A stretch of DNA of 64,000 nucleotides, taken from Castor canadensis. Its lineage: Eukaryota; Chordata; Mammalia; Rodentia; Castoridae. The stretch is from assembly GCF_047511655.1 (NCBI RefSeq), contig NC_133386.1:173187146-173251145 (forward strand), given 5' to 3'. The translations under genes and the position numbers were made by a program. Positions within the stretch are counted from its first letter, which is position 1; each line of letters starts with the position of its first letter. Of the stretch, positions 1-12,407 are shown in pieces. The notes beneath the pieces are model-generated. The model saw only the letters and a program-made list of their open reading frames with translations. It did not search any database and had not been told where the DNA came from.

Positions 1-784
1 TAGGTTCAGTTTCTAGGAGGATTCACAAGATGCATGTTAAGATTTAGCACAGTTTGTAAAATATGGTACACACTTAGAATGTAGCAGTTTTATAACTCAT
101 GCCCAGCCCTCTTCTTTGTGTTTACGTTCTTGAGGCCATCCGTGGAACCTAGTCTGTTCTCTTATGGCATTGAAGGCTTGTTTGAATCCAGGAGAGTTGG
201 CTTGAATTGAACACAGGTCTCAGCTCCTCAATCCGGTGGGAGGCAAGAGCATCAGTGTCCTGGTTCAGGATTTGGAGAATGGTCCACTACCCTGGCTTTG
301 ATAGCTGAGGGAATGCAGTCACCAGCCACCTCTTCCTCTGGATTTAAGCATATGAGGCCTCTTCCACACCATCTGTTGGCACTGCTGACGTCACATTCTG
401 AACTGAGCCAGAAGGCTTTTTTGGAGCTGACCCAGATGACACGTGAGTCTTCAGAGGAGATGGTTGAGATGGAATTGAGTTCAGTGAGGCTCTGGCAGCA
501 GCTGGGAAGAGAAGCTTCCTGTGCCCCGTCCAGCAAAAAGATTTTTGTGATCACCTCCTATGACCACAGGGTTGCTCGGGGGCAAAGGATTTGGTATAAA
601 TGGGTAAAGTTGCAAGACAGACATGTAGACATGACTAGGTCCTCCCCTGCAGTTCAGTAGGGCTCTACAGAAAGCTGGTCCTAGAGGCTGAACCACTGCC
701 TTGCTCTTCCTCCAGCGGGTGAGTTGTTTTTGATCACCACTACCCCCTCCCCAATGACAGCCTTGGCTTCTTTTTCTCTTGCAG
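1..784 (+). other. PRR5L: PRR5L last intron (3' part)
   Basis: Non-coding sequence upstream of the last PRR5L exon. It ends in a pyrimidine-rich acceptor (tttttctcttgcag, AG at 783-784). Open frames here (for example 298-660 on + and 481-960 on -) have no recognisable domain and run through the splice site, so I treat them as chance frames. Confidence 0.7.
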
Positions 785-1179
785 CTAGGCGGCATTCCAG
801 GGTCCGGTCCAAGGTGACTCTCCCGAACTATGCCTCCCCGATGACCACAGTCAGCCGACCACTGAATGAGATGGCCTTGACCCCACTGACGGAGCAGGAG
901 GGGGAAGCCTACCTGGAGAAGTGTGGCAGTGTCCGGCGGCACACAGTGGCCAACGCCCACTCAGACATCCAGCTGCTGGCCATGACTACCATGATGCACT
1001 CAGGCTTGGGGGAGGAGGCTGGCAGTGAGGACAAGTGCCTGCTTCTGCCACCCAGCTTTCCATCACCCCACCGGCAGTGCTCCAGTGAGCCCAGCATCTC
1101 TGACAGCCCTGACGAACTGGAACAGGTGGCAAGTGGCAGCCAAGAGGACTCGGAGTTGAACTGTGCTTCCCTCAGCTGA
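785..1179 (+). CDS. PRR5L: PRR5L last coding exon (C-terminal 130 residues)
   Basis: C-terminal part of proline-rich 5-like (Protor-2), a cytosolic mTORC2-associated protein that family literature also links to ZFP36-dependent mRNA decay and PKC-delta turnover. The exon starts after the acceptor at 783-784 in phase 2 (first full codon at 787) and ends at TGA 1177-1179. The peptide starts RRHSRVRSKVTLPNYASP and ends ELNCASLS. It is rich in Ser, Pro and Glu and has phosphorylation-prone stretches (SSEPSISDSPDELEQ). There is no catalytic motif, as expected for the unstructured tail after the HbrB-like core, which is encoded outside the window. The position immediately before TRAF6 on the opposite strand agrees with conserved mammalian order. 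The identification rests on remembered family sequence plus synteny. Confidence 0.85.
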
Positions 1180-3485
1180 GCCACCCCCCTCCAGGATGAC
1201 AGCCCCACCCCATGAATTGCCATGGAGCCCTACCTCTGGGCAGCACAACCTGGTCTAAATGCCCTAGGGGAGACCCTTGTAAGCCTCTTCACTTGGGTGT
1301 CTGTGACCAGCTCTGGATTGCCACACAGACCCCATTGCCTACTGTTCACCTTCTGATTTCCAGCCTTGCCTGCCTGGCATGGATCTTGGAATTTAGGGCC
1401 TTTCTCCCTCATATTGGGTTGCCTGATACTCCCAAGGATATATCCCAATGCCCCAGGCATTACTATAGCAGAAGGTTGTCTGGACCACACACAAACCTGC
1501 AAAGAATGGACTGTTCCCATTCAGGCTCCTGTGCTGTAGGCCTATGGCTGAAAAGAGGCAGAAGGGTTTGCACAGAGTGAAAGCCATCACACCCCCTGTT
1601 ACTCATGGCCCTGGGAATGCACCCTCCTCACTTCTGTTTCAGAATCACTGGGAAAGCATTGTCCACGGGTGGGTGATGGTCCATCTTCACCTACATCCAG
1701 ATGCTACATGCTGCCTGCACCAAATCCTTTGGCCCAGGACAGTCATGAGGCTGGATCAGCCCTATTTTTCATTAAGTCTCAGCATTTCCCTCTGTGACTC
1801 CCTCCCAAACTCAAGGAACTAACATCCTCATGAGTCACTGGTGCCTTAATCCTGCTATCATTTCAGAAATGGACCACTTTCCTCTTGTGGATGTGAGGGG
1901 CTGGCTGATACCAACCATGTAGTCTGTACCTGGATTTGACTTGAATTTCTAAAATGTGTTTCAAAAATATTGTTTGTCATATTTGCACATAGGATCTTGC
2001 ACTGCTTATTTCTGATGGGGTGAGTCTTCAAACTAAAAACCAAGCAGACCTCCTGGGACAGGAGACGGGGAAAGGTGCAGAGTAAAGGGACTTGTAGCAG
2101 GCAGGGTCCATGTAATACCCAGCTCTGGAAGCAGCTGAACTTGAGTCTAGAATTGCCTGTGTTTGTGAGTGCTGTGGTTTCTAGGAAAGGCTGCATTGGG
2201 TTGGGGCGGCTACACTGCCTCATGGGCAGCGATTTGCAGCAAATGTAGTGTTTCTTTGCTTTATGGCCAAGGGAAATGGGAGATGTGAGCAAGATCTTTT
2301 GGAGGGATGTTTATTTCCTATGATTACAGAATCACCCAAAAGTGGCTAGAAGATCTAACATACCAAGTCTCAAAATGCTATTTGAGGCAGCAGGTTTTGG
2401 TACTGTGCTAGGTCCTTACTACTGCTCCCTCCAGGTCTGGGGAGAGTCCATGTCTTCTTCGTGTTTGTCTGTTTGTCCTGCTGATATCAGCTCCAGAAAA
2501 AGAGAAGGCTCCCTCTCACCCCTTCTGGCAACACATGTTGGCCTTCAGGATCCTGTTGGTCTTTGGGAGTTTCATTTATGAAATGTTAAGACATACGCCA
2601 CCTTAGTGTTCAGTATGGCAAGAGGGGACTAGGAGAGGGTGAGGATCCAGTTAAAGCTGCCGGCAGAACAAAAACCTGAGTTCATCCAAGTCTTAATGGT
2701 ATTTCTCTTCTGAAATAAGACTAGAGTTGTGCTTTTGATGATTTGTGATTTGGAAATTTTGTTATGCAATTCTGCTAAGAGACTGATGGAAGAGAAATGG
2801 CCAAAGGAGATCTCTTGAAAAGTTCCAACAAAAAATAATCTCTGTACATGTGTGTGGAAAGTCCACTTGCCTGAGCAAATGGAACATGGATAGGTAACAG
2901 CATCAATCTTTATTGAACTGATGATGTCTGTCCTTGTTAGGATACTTAACACGCACTTGAGACAGGTACTTATTGATCCAAGCAAAGTAATTAATCATGC
3001 CTGGGTTTTGCTTTTTTAGTTAATAAGATTATATATATATTATAGTGCCTTTTCCGTATCTCAGATGTCTCTGATGATGACAGCAGTCATTAGTTAAATA
3101 TAGAAGCTCTCAGGTGAAGAATGGGAGTCAGTACAGATCCTTGTGCTTAACTGCTGCTGACTGTTAGATGGTTTACAACTTCACCTTTGAACACACCTGA
3201 TGTTAGTACAGTTAGCATTGCAGACTGTACACACAAAAATGCTGTTGATACTTTGGGAATTTTAGCATCAGATCTGTTATAAGCACTACATGTATAGTGG
3301 GTTGAACCACTTTTACTCCCCTTTGTGTGATGAAGAATTATTTGTATCTTATGTCAGGATTTTCCCATGAATGATAGGAAACCATCACAATTCTGGACTC
3401 TGAGTGAACTCACAAACCAAAACCGTTTTTCATGTTGTCTGTTTCCAAAATGGGCCCAATAAACATCATTTTGTTCACGTTACCT
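1180..3485 (+). other. PRR5L: PRR5L 3' UTR (inferred end)
   Basis: Non-coding, mostly repeat-free sequence follows the stop codon. The first good poly(A) signal I see is AATAAA at 3458-3463, followed by a GT-rich stretch near 3510. I place cleavage at about 3480. A shorter or longer UTR is possible. Confidence 0.5.
3458..3463 (+). terminator. PRR5L: Candidate PRR5L poly(A) signal
   Basis: AATAAA on the gene strand, with T/GT-rich DNA 20-50 bases downstream. Supported by position only. Confidence 0.45.
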
Positions 3486-4089
3486 TATTGCCAGGCCGGG
3501 TGCCTTCAGTGTATCTTAGTTGAATTTGCAAACAAAGTCTTCAAATTTCCTCTTGGTGTATCCTGTCCTTGACCTCCCCTGTGTCCTGCCACTTCATTCC
3601 TTGTCCTGTTGCCTCCTCTGCAGAGTCATGCAATGGCTTGAGCTTAGCTAAGCCCTCCTTGGTTTTGTTTGCCATTCTGGACTAAATGACCAGTCATTTC
3701 CTGGAGAAACAGCTTATCTATAGAGTTTACAAAATACTGAGAAAAGTCTGAGAAGCAAGGCCTCTTCCAAAACAAGCATTATCTTCCATCCCAGTGTGTT
3801 CCACCCAAAGGGGACATTTAACTGTATTTACTCTTGGACTTCCTTCTCACATACTGCCCTCTGATTCTGTTGGGCAGAAGAAATCTGTAATACTCGACAT
3901 AAATACTCTTAGGAGGACAGAGTAGTCTGAGACCTCAGAAGGCTTCCTAGGAGTGTTTGATCTGAACTGATTAATAACCCTTCATTTTTGCTGAGACTTC
4001 ACTGGCCGTTGCTATGGTAAACAGTCACTGAGCACTCTGCCTCAGGAGGTTTCATGTCATTGGCGTGTCTGTGGCATGTCAGGGCACTG

Positions 4090-4230
4090 CCATATTCATC
4101 CATCCACTCAAGTACTCATCAGATATTTTGTGGAGCTTCCACTGTGTGTGAGCACTTTGCTTGGTACTGGGGATGCAGTGATGGACAAACAACTAAGGTT
4201 CCTGTTCCCTGAGCTTACAATCTAGTGGGG
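4090..4230. repeat. LINE-2-like fragment
   Basis: The stretch reading gagcactttgcttggtactgg, then ggatgcagtg and gagcttacaatctagtgggg, resembles the common ancient L2 3' sequence seen across mammals. Divergent. Confidence 0.55.
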
Positions 4231-4541
4231 AAGGCTGAAACTCAAGTCAACACTAGCCTTTCAAATAATGAACAACACTAGCATGAGTGATTAGAAGTTA
4301 ACAGAGGTAGGATGACTGCAAGGGGTCCTTTTTGAAGTTAACGAGTGAGTGGAGACGTGAATGACAGAGGACTCACCCTTACAATATGCTTTCACAATAT
4401 GAAATTACCACACTTTGCAACTTAACACACATTTATTACCTCCCAGTTCTGTAGGTTAGAAGTCTGACGTGGATCTCACTGTACTAAACTCAAGTTGTCA
4501 GGACTGCGTTACTTTTTGCAAGCTCTCAAGAATGTATCCTA

Positions 4542-4840
4542 GGGCCAGGTCTGGGAACTTATGCCTATAATCTCAGCTACTTGGGAAGTGGAGATCAGGA
4601 GGATTGCAGTTAGAGGCTGTTTCAGGAAAAAGTGAGATGTCACCTCAGCAAAGAAGCTGGGTGTGGTGGCTCACATCTGTAATCTCAGCTATGGGGGAGG
4701 CAGTCCAAGGCCAGTCCCAGGCCATAAATAAATAAATATCAAAAAAGGGCTGGGGGTGTGGCTCAAATGGTACAGCACTTGCCTAGCAAGTGCAAGGCCT
4801 TGAATTCAAATGTCAGTACTGCTAAAACAAACCCCCAAAA
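4542..4840 (+). repeat. Composite B1/ID SINE (tandem B1-like parts)
   Basis: Two successive B1-like heads (ggccaggtctgggaactt at 4543 and a second at about 4651) are followed by an ID-like tRNA-derived unit, gggctgggggtgtggctcaa, from about 4747, with A- and B-box-like segments and an A-rich end. The AAAT-rich linker at 4723-4746 suggests that one SINE landed in or beside the tail of another. Confidence 0.8.
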
Positions 4841-6560
4841 TCTGTTTTCTTGCCTTTGCCAGCTGTCCATATTACTTGGCTCCTGGCCTTTTCTACTGTC
4901 AAGGCTGGCAACAACTGTGAGTTGAGTCCCTCTCATACTACGTACGTCACTCCAACTACATCTTGCCCTCCCCCCCTTCCACTTTAGCAGACCCTTATAA
5001 TTACACTGGGCACCCAGATAACCAGGATAATCTCAAGGTACTTCATCACATCTATAAAGTCCTTTTTGCCTTGGAAGGTAATAGTCATAGGTTCTGGGGA
5101 TCAGTATGGGGACATCTCTGACAGGAAGCATTATTCTTACCACAAAAATGCTCAGGTTATGCTTCCTGTTCTGCTGACCCTTTTCTAGGCAGAAAGTTCC
5201 TGGCAGACCACCTGAACTGCTGAGGAAACTCCATGTCCACCTGTGGGGTCTCATTTCAGTGAAATCTTTTGGGAAAAAATGTAGGAGAGCAAGACAGAAA
5301 GTCTTCCCCAAGGGTTCACCCAGTTTGTGCTACCAAAGGAGCCATGGGAAGTTGGCTAAAGCTCTTCTGAAAGTGTGGAAATGCTCTCGCCCCCTTACCC
5401 CAGCCAGAGGTCCACTGGTGTCTCCTCTGCACACCCCCTGTGCTCTATGTGCTTTCTCTAGCTGTCCCTCTGCTCCCACAAGAGAAAGGTGTGCTGGGGA
5501 CCCCAGGAAGATGAGACTACAGCCTGCAGGTGCTAGGCTCAGTGTCCAGGGGACACTGGGTGGCCTGGCCTCCAACATGGCCTGGCCTCCCATGGTGACC
5601 ATGATTCTAGGGTCCCTCACTCAAGTCTTTCCATCTCATGTCCGGGGTTCTACTATAACTTGATACTTCTGTGTGTCCCAAGATTCTCCCTGTGGACGTC
5701 CCCAGTTGATCTTTCTAAAGGGCAACTGCAGCTTAAATTTTTTTTCCAGGCATTCAAGAAACTCCACACACCTAAACTAGTCATGATTTCCAGGTCCTTT
5801 ATAGGCCCCCAGTGCTGTTCCTCCCTGACTCCCCTGTAAGCCAGAGACCAGCATCAGCCTCACCAGGGACTGCTCACTTTCCTGGGAAGATGGCTCCCAC
5901 CTCCTCACTCCCCTGCCTTGTTCCACTTTTCCTCCCCCTGAACAGCCACTACTTCTCTACTTGTTCACAGAACAACATTGTGCTCCCTCAGGAAGGCAAG
6001 CATGTGTAAGGATATATATTTGCATACCTTGGGCCTGGCATCACCGAGAAGGTTCAGAATCACGTGTTTTGAACAAATTAATGGAATGGAATAATTATCA
6101 CCCGAACCCCTTTTATCCCAGATATCAGAAGGAAGAAACTTCAGACCTTTCCTTTCTCAGTAGGGAGGTAGGGATCTTTCCACAACACTCTCCAATCATG
6201 TTCCAAATGAGCCTATCTGGCCAAGAGACCCTGTGAACAGAAATGCCAAGACCTGACCTCTTCCTGCTCTAGCCAGAGCCTGAGTTTTCTCACAGAGAAT
6301 TAACATGTCCATCGGGCTGCTGTTATGGTCCAGAGCCCGTGGCCTCTTCCTTGCCTTGTCCTCGTTCTGTCTGTTGAAAAACACCTTTGGCACTGAGGAA
6401 GAGGAAGACAGTTGTAGTGTTTGTCACAGGCCATTTCTTTGAAGAAACCCTCTTGTCAAGAAGTAACAGGGCATGTCCCCGGCCAGTGTGCTCAGGCCAG
6501 AACCTCCTTGTGGTAACCCACCCAGCACCTGGAGCCAGCAGGTGAGATTCAAGCTGTACT
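4841..6560. other. Intergenic DNA, no recognised feature
   Basis: I see no exon-like structure, repeat signature or RNA gene here. Several open frames of 65-134 codons (such as 5259-5663 on +) overlap one another on both strands without a recognisable domain. Confidence 0.5.
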
Positions 6561-6561
6561 G

Positions 6562-6680
6562 TCCTGCTAATCCTCACTACCTGCTAGGCAGGTATGGGCC
6601 CTTTGTTTGCAGATGAAGAAACTGAGGCTAGTCATTTAAGCTATGGCACTGGGTCAGACTCAATCTCAGGTTCTTTCATC
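6562..6680 (-). repeat. MIR SINE fragment
   Basis: The core gcagatgaagaaactgaggc followed by a degenerate tail is the reverse complement of the conserved MIR core. Ancient and divergent. Confidence 0.6.
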
Positions 6681-9140
6681 CCAAATCCACAGTGGTCATG
6701 CCTTCCTATGGTATCTTGACTGGTAGAAAATGAGAAAGTGGGTAGCTAAATCAAGTGCATAATCTCCTTAGCCTCTGTAAGGTGAGTGACGGTTTCACAG
6801 TTCCCAAGAAGACGGAGAACAAAGCTGTGTCTCCTACTCTCCTCAGTCTGGCTTCTATTAGAGAACTCATGGTGAGAAGTGAAGAAAGGGGATATCATTG
6901 TCCTGGACAGTGGGTTTCTTATGTAGAAAAGAGTCCAATACATTTTTTCCTTTAAGCTGAATAATAATTCAGTTTTAAATGTTTTAATAAATTTAATAAT
7001 TATTAATAATCCAAAAGATACTCTAATAAATTTATCTTCAGTCAATAACCAAATCCAAAGACCGTTTTTGTCTTAAGTTCAGCTTCCAATTTTTATTCTA
7101 TTTATAAATCTAGTGGATTTTAGCAATAACTTCAGAGTTGCTTTTGAGTAATGTTTGGTTCTATTTATAAGCTCAGCTCACACTTCAAATGCTTTTAAAT
7201 GAATTTATAAATGTAAGTTTTATTTCTTTTTTAAATAGTTCAGTTTTTCTGACAGGAAGGAAAATCATCCCAAATCCTAAATAATTATGGAAGCTAATGA
7301 ACTAAGCTCATAAATAAGGGAAAACTTAAGTCCTGTTAAGTAATTTTATACTACACTACGTAAATGTGGATGTCACCATAAAAACTCAGTCTAAGTTAAT
7401 TCTCAATTACACATTTTTAAAGTAGAGTTATAAAACTGTCACTCCAATAGGCTTTATTTCCTTAAATAGCACACATTTTTAAAATACCAACTATGCAAAA
7501 GTGCCATCCTAACCTAAAACATTAATTAGTGCTTGAGTTTTGTTTCTCTTAAGTCTTTCTGCCCTTAAATCTAAGCATCCCTGGAGAGGTAGCTGTCTTT
7601 TCCACTGCTGTGTGCTGCAGACAAGATTCTGCAAACCAAGTTCTGCTTTGTCAGCCTGGGAGGCTCTGCCACTGAGGGCTCTGCCGGAAGCTGGGAGTGG
7701 TGGGGTGAGAAGAGATGGGTACATCCTGTCTATATCATCATCACCTGGTAGGGGCAGTTGGCTCCAGTAGCAGCAGCAAGTTCCTGTGGGCAGTTTTTGC
7801 ACATTCTCAGAACCAGGGGTAACACCTACCCTCTGACATACCAGCGCCAGCTGGCCTGGCCCCTGTTCAGAAGTCTAAAGCCCAGCTGGCAAGGCCCCTC
7901 TTCAACCTTTTCAATGTCAACATCTCTTCTTTTTGTTTCCTCAGTTGTAAGGGTGGTGGTTTGCTTCCTGGAGTTACCACCTCTTTGTCATTTTATTTGC
8001 CCAATACCTGATTAATAATTTTTATATTAAACTCTCTGTTAAAATAACTGATGTGGCTTTTGTCCTTGGATTAGACCTTGACAGATGAACTAGGGTTGCC
8101 TTCTCTAGTGAGAAGACAATAATCCTTCTAGGTAATCGATCTTACTCACTTGGGTGTGTAAACAGAACTGTACACATTCAGAGTGATTCTTCTCCCCTCC
8201 ACCTAAGGAAATTGTACCATCATTTTAAGTAATTTTGGTGATTTCCCCTCAGCATTCTTGAGTTTACAGGTGAAGCATAAGTCTCACCAAATTTCCCCAG
8301 AGAAAATGGGTCCTGTTTACAGTTGTATAGTCAGTGGTTTCATAATTTAAAAGAAGTAGTATTGTGCAATTGTCTAGATCTTCAGAAGAATGCCTTTCTC
8401 ACTAAGTCACTCATTAGATTGATTTTTAATTTCTTTGCTCTTTTAGGTCTAATGACCTTGGAGAGGAATCCTGAACAATTGTAAATATGTTCAGTCTAAT
8501 AGATTCCCTAATTCTTTCATATTCTCTGGACCACATAACTCTTAGCAAATACTCAAATTTCAATTTGATATCAGTTAAACATCTCAGATTGCTTTGTGGT
8601 CCAACTTATGCGGTCATTCCATTCTCTGTAGACTGAAGGAGGATCAAGTCAACTATTTGCCAAGAGAAACTTTTGCTACCCCACTTGAGCAGTCTTGAGA
8701 AAGGCTCAATAAATGGAAATAGAACAAAGCTTCTGGTTGTGGCCACAGGGGAAGGGCTTGTATCTGATTAATCTTCCTGCCAAAATAACGATAAAAGCTA
8801 GTCAAAATATATAAAGCAACTGTTTGAAGGAATTTGAGAGTTCAAAATGCAGGCAAGACCTGAGAGGCTGTGGTCACCAAGAGAAAGAAAACACATGAGA
8901 CAAGCTTCATATGCAGTCTGGTTTTCTCCCTTGAAGGCATTTCCCCCAATAACTTATGGTGTTGAGGGTAAAGGGAGGGGAAAACAGCAGAAGGCAGCAA
9001 TCTTTCTGGATCAGATGAGAGTTTAAGGCTGCCAGAGTAGCTAAAACTTAAAGGTAAAATGAAAGAGATGGTTGAGTGAGAAATCTGCATACAAGTTCCT
9101 CTTAAATTGTTGGGTGACCCCTAAGCTGAGCATATGTTAT
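6681..9140. other. Intergenic AT-rich DNA, no recognised feature
   Basis: 6950-7500 is strongly AT-rich with many short TTTAAT motifs. 7500-9140 is ordinary unique-looking DNA. No repeat or gene could be assigned by eye. Confidence 0.45.
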
Positions 9141-9522
9141 ATGTTAGATCTTAAATGTCCCCCAAAGGCCATGTGTTGAAGACTTGGTAGCCAACCTGTG
9201 GTGCTACATAGGAGATGGTAGAACCTTTAGGAGATGGGCCTTGTGGAAGGAACTTAGGTCACTGGGGGTGCACCCTTGAAGGGTATAATAGGAGCCTGGC
9301 TCCTTCCTTTCTTTCTTTTTGTGTTCTGGCCATGATAGAAGAAGTTTTGCTTCACCATGTACTCCCTACACATGGTGTATTGCCTCACCACAGGCCCCAA
9401 AACAACAAAGCCAAATGACCATGGACTGGAATATTTGAAGACATGAGCCACAATAAACTTTCCTCCTTTAAAGTTGATTATTTCAGGTGTTTTTTCACAG
9501 AAATGGAAAGCTGATTAACACA
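9140..9522 (+). repeat. MaLR-like solo LTR, copy 1
   Basis: Starts near tgttagatcttaaatgtccc, then ggccatgtgttgaagacttgg, a run of GGAGATGG and GGTCACTGGGGGTG motifs, a poly(A) signal (AATAAA at about 9453) and an end gaaagctgattaacaca. The layout (gtgttgaag, then two thirds later aataaa, then gctgattaacaca) is that of MST/MLT1-type MaLR LTRs. The family name is not decidable here. A second copy lies at 22507-22860. Confidence 0.65.
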
Positions 9523-10014
9523 GCATACACAGTGACAACTATAGGAAACAAGTTTAAAGGAAAGTATCATCTGGGTTGATAGAGAGATGAACTGATTTTA
9601 GCACCTACAGAATGCTGAGATAGAGGTTCAGGTCCCACAAAGGTGGAGGGCTTTGGCAAAGCATCCTCAACTTTTGACTGAGACCCTAGAAAGGCCTCAC
9701 TCAAAGATAAGGGGTCATGCCAAAGTAAGATGTTGAACTTAAGCACAACTCTATCAGCAATTACATTAAATGTAAGTGGACTAAATAAGACAATGAATAA
9801 AAATGAGACAAGATTAGAAAAATAATAATATGCTTCTTATAAGAGTTACCCTTTAAATACCAGAAAGCAGAGGATTGAAAATAAAAAGGATGGAAAAAAG
9901 ATATACCACGCAAAATAAATGCTAGCAAAAGAAACTTGGTGTTGCTAATTAAAGCATAATTTCATAATGATAAAATGTCAGTTCAAAAGGAAGATATGAA
10001 TATAATACACAAAT

Positions 10015-10250
10015 CATTTATTAGTCATCAAAATATGCCAAGCACCACCATCAGTATTTCTCATGAGTTGTTTTGTGTTCTTCAAGAAATTTTATGAAGT
10101 AAATTTTATCATCCCAATTTTACTAGATAAGGAAATTGAAGCTTAGAGAGCCTTGCCTAAGGTCACACAATTAGGAGATGGTAGAGACAGGATTCAAACC
10201 CAGTTCTCTGTGATTTCTTGCCAGAGAGTTTTTAAACACTGCTCTATTTT
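10015..10250 (-). repeat. MIR SINE
   Basis: Reads ttttactagataaggaaatt, then ggtcacacaattaggagatgg and aggattcaaacccagttctc. This is the reverse complement of a MIR with core and B-box region. One of the best preserved MIRs in the window. Confidence 0.75.
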
Positions 10251-11199
10251 TTAAGTACCAAGCTACCTGTGGTATGCTTGCTTGAACTAGTTGGAGAGGA
10301 TCTGAGGGCACAAGACTGTTATTTAACCCAAGGGTGGGAATTCTTCAGGACTGCCTGAAAATCTAGACTGGAAACCATTAAAAACTATAGCAGTCTGTCT
10401 GACTCTCCCTTATGCATGCACACATGCACACACACACTTCTGTGCAAATTGCTCTACTCTTCTGTACACGTGAGCCCCCAAAGGCTACCCCAACCCAAGT
10501 CTAAGACACTTTCCAGTTCACAGACCACAGACTAGTTTCTTTACATTTCTTAATCTAAATTTCCAAGTATCCAAATGGCCTGGTCCGAAACTCACTATTC
10601 ATCCTGGTCTACCTTCTATTGCTGAGGAGTGCCATCCTACATGGTTCCATATGTCAGCCTCTGTTAAAACCTCACTTTGGAGTGGGAAAGGGAGATTCAG
10701 TGGTCCTCAGGGAAAAGGAGACTATTCTAGTCTGAATCCATGCACGTGGGTGTGAGTGGGAGCCATAGCAGAAAAACCTGGATCATCCTTCCCAAGCAGC
10801 CTCTAGCCCTGGCCCTTCCTCAAGATATAAAGATGCCTGGAAGGAGAGGCAGGTAGCAGGCTCATGTAGAAGGGGTTTCAGAGTCCCAAGAGAGTGGGAG
10901 GCAAATGCATCCATCTTCAGGGTGGGAGGGGGAATATGGTGGAAACCACAAATTTGAGGCACTTCCTAAAATGACACCCTGTACCCTTGAGCTAAAAGAA
11001 GTGTGCTTTCTCTCAGGAGTATTGCCGTCAATCGCCACTCCTCTTACTACCAGAGCAGGTACAACTGGAAACGCCTACAGAGGAAACAGGTTGAAGCTGT
11101 AGGCGTGATGTGCTGTGGTGGTGGATAGCCCGGATGTTGTAGAGAGAATCCATGCACCTTATGTGGCATCCAAGCTTCTGAGACCCCAAGGATAATTCT
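10251..11199. other. Intergenic DNA, no recognised feature
   Basis: No repeat, exon or RNA gene recognised, apart from a short cacacatgcacacacac run near 10420. Confidence 0.45.
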
Positions 11200-11440
11200 G
11201 TAGCAAGTAATTATAATGATAGGGTTTTATTATGTCCAGGTGCTGGTATACTCCTTCCTCTCTATTATTTCATTTAAAACTCCTAGCCTAGCAGAGTACA
11301 CATTACTATTTACATTTTACACATGAAGAAACAGAGACACAGACAGGGTAAACTGTCCAAGGCCACAGACTTTAATAAGTGATAGCACCAGAGCATGAAC
11401 CCAGACAGTCCAGCTCCCGGGGCCCTGCTTTTAACCACTG
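11200..11440 (-). repeat. MIR SINE
   Basis: ttacacatgaagaaacagag, caaggccacagac and catgaacccagacagtccag mark the core and B-box side of a MIR in reverse orientation. Confidence 0.7.
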
Positions 11441-11734
11441 TTGTAAACTTTTCCTCACTCTAAAAATTGTTATCTAAATTACCAAAAAGAGTTAAGACAA
11501 GAGCTTACCAGGTGGCCCCTAAGAACCACAGGGAAGTTGTTGCACATGAGGGAAATCTTCTCTGTGGGATTCCCCCCATTTTGTGAGAGCCATGAGGCTC
11601 AGTCCCAAATCCTGCCACCAGAGATCCATGGGTATAAAGCCTGAAGCTAACTCCACAGAGAAACCAGAGGCTACTATTTTGGATTTAAACCTCACCCACT
11701 GTCTTCTCTATCACTCTACTATCACTGCAATCAG

Positions 11735-11835
11735 ACAGATGCAGCTAAACTAGTTGGGTGGTCTTTAGCAAGTTACTTAACCTATCTTTTCCTTTTCTGC
11801 AAATGAAGCTAATTATGCCTATCTTGCAATATTCA
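11735..11835 (+). repeat. MIR SINE fragment
   Basis: agcaagttacttaacctatc followed by ttctgcaaatgaagctaatt is the central MIR segment in direct orientation. Confidence 0.6.
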
Positions 11836-11836
11836 A

Positions 11837-11899
11837 AGTATATATACATATATATAACAACATATATGTGCATTTATATATATATATAAATATATATAT

Positions 11900-11956
<57 letters not shown>
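11837..11956. repeat. (TA)n microsatellite with TACA interruptions
   Basis: About 120 bp of almost pure alternating TA with CATA/TACA interruptions. It produces the artificial Ile-Tyr open frame at 11868-12074. Confidence 0.95.
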
Positions 11957-11960
<4 letters not shown>

Positions 11961-12117
11961 CATTCTTACACACATATGGCACAGAAAAGGCTTAGGCTGT
12001 CTCTGGGTATGCAAAAATATGAGTGTTTTATTGCTCTTTCAAGTTGTCTATATTTTCCTAACTTTCTGAAATGAACATGTGATGTCTTTATTATAAATAG
12101 AAATTAAAAACGAATTT

Positions 12118-12175
12118 CAAAGTGTGAGGCCCTGAATTCAAACTCCACCACCAAAGAAAGAAAAAAAGAAAAACT
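12118..12175 (+). repeat. 3' end of an ID-like SINE
   Basis: gtgaggccctgaattcaaac, then a short spacer and A-rich tail: the B-box half of the local ID unit, 5' truncated. Confidence 0.6.
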
Positions 12176-12209
12176 GATAAAAATAAACTTTGAAAATCCA
12201 ACACTAATT

Positions 12210-12407
12210 TGTGATTTTTTTTTTTTTTTTGAGATACTGGGGCTTCAACTCGGGGCCTACACTTTCAGCCACTCCACCAGCCCTTTTTTGTGAAGGATTT
12301 TTTTTCAAGATAGGTTCTATTTGCCCAGGCTGGCTTCAAACCATGATCCTCCAGATCTCTACCTTCTGAGTAGCTAGGATTACAGGGGTGAGCCACCAAT
12401 GTCTGGC
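12210..12407 (-). repeat. Composite B1/ID SINE
   Basis: A T-rich start (the tail in reverse), the ID half (ccactccaccagccc) and the B1 half (tgcccaggctggcttcaaac, gattacaggggtgagccacc) in reverse orientation. Flanked by tgtgatttttttt on both sides, a probable target duplication. Confidence 0.85.

Noticed and set aside
298-660. 120-codon frame as an upstream PRR5L exon
   Set aside because: Its ends do not match splice sites, and the peptide does not resemble PRR5L. The overlapping - frames are equally open.
4542-4840. tRNA gene from the A/B-box-like segments in ID units
   Set aside because: The box motifs belong to tRNA-derived SINEs with A-rich tails. No cloverleaf with a proper acceptor stem is present.
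11868-12074. Frame encoding alternating Ile-Tyr-His
   Set aside because: Direct translation of a TA microsatellite.
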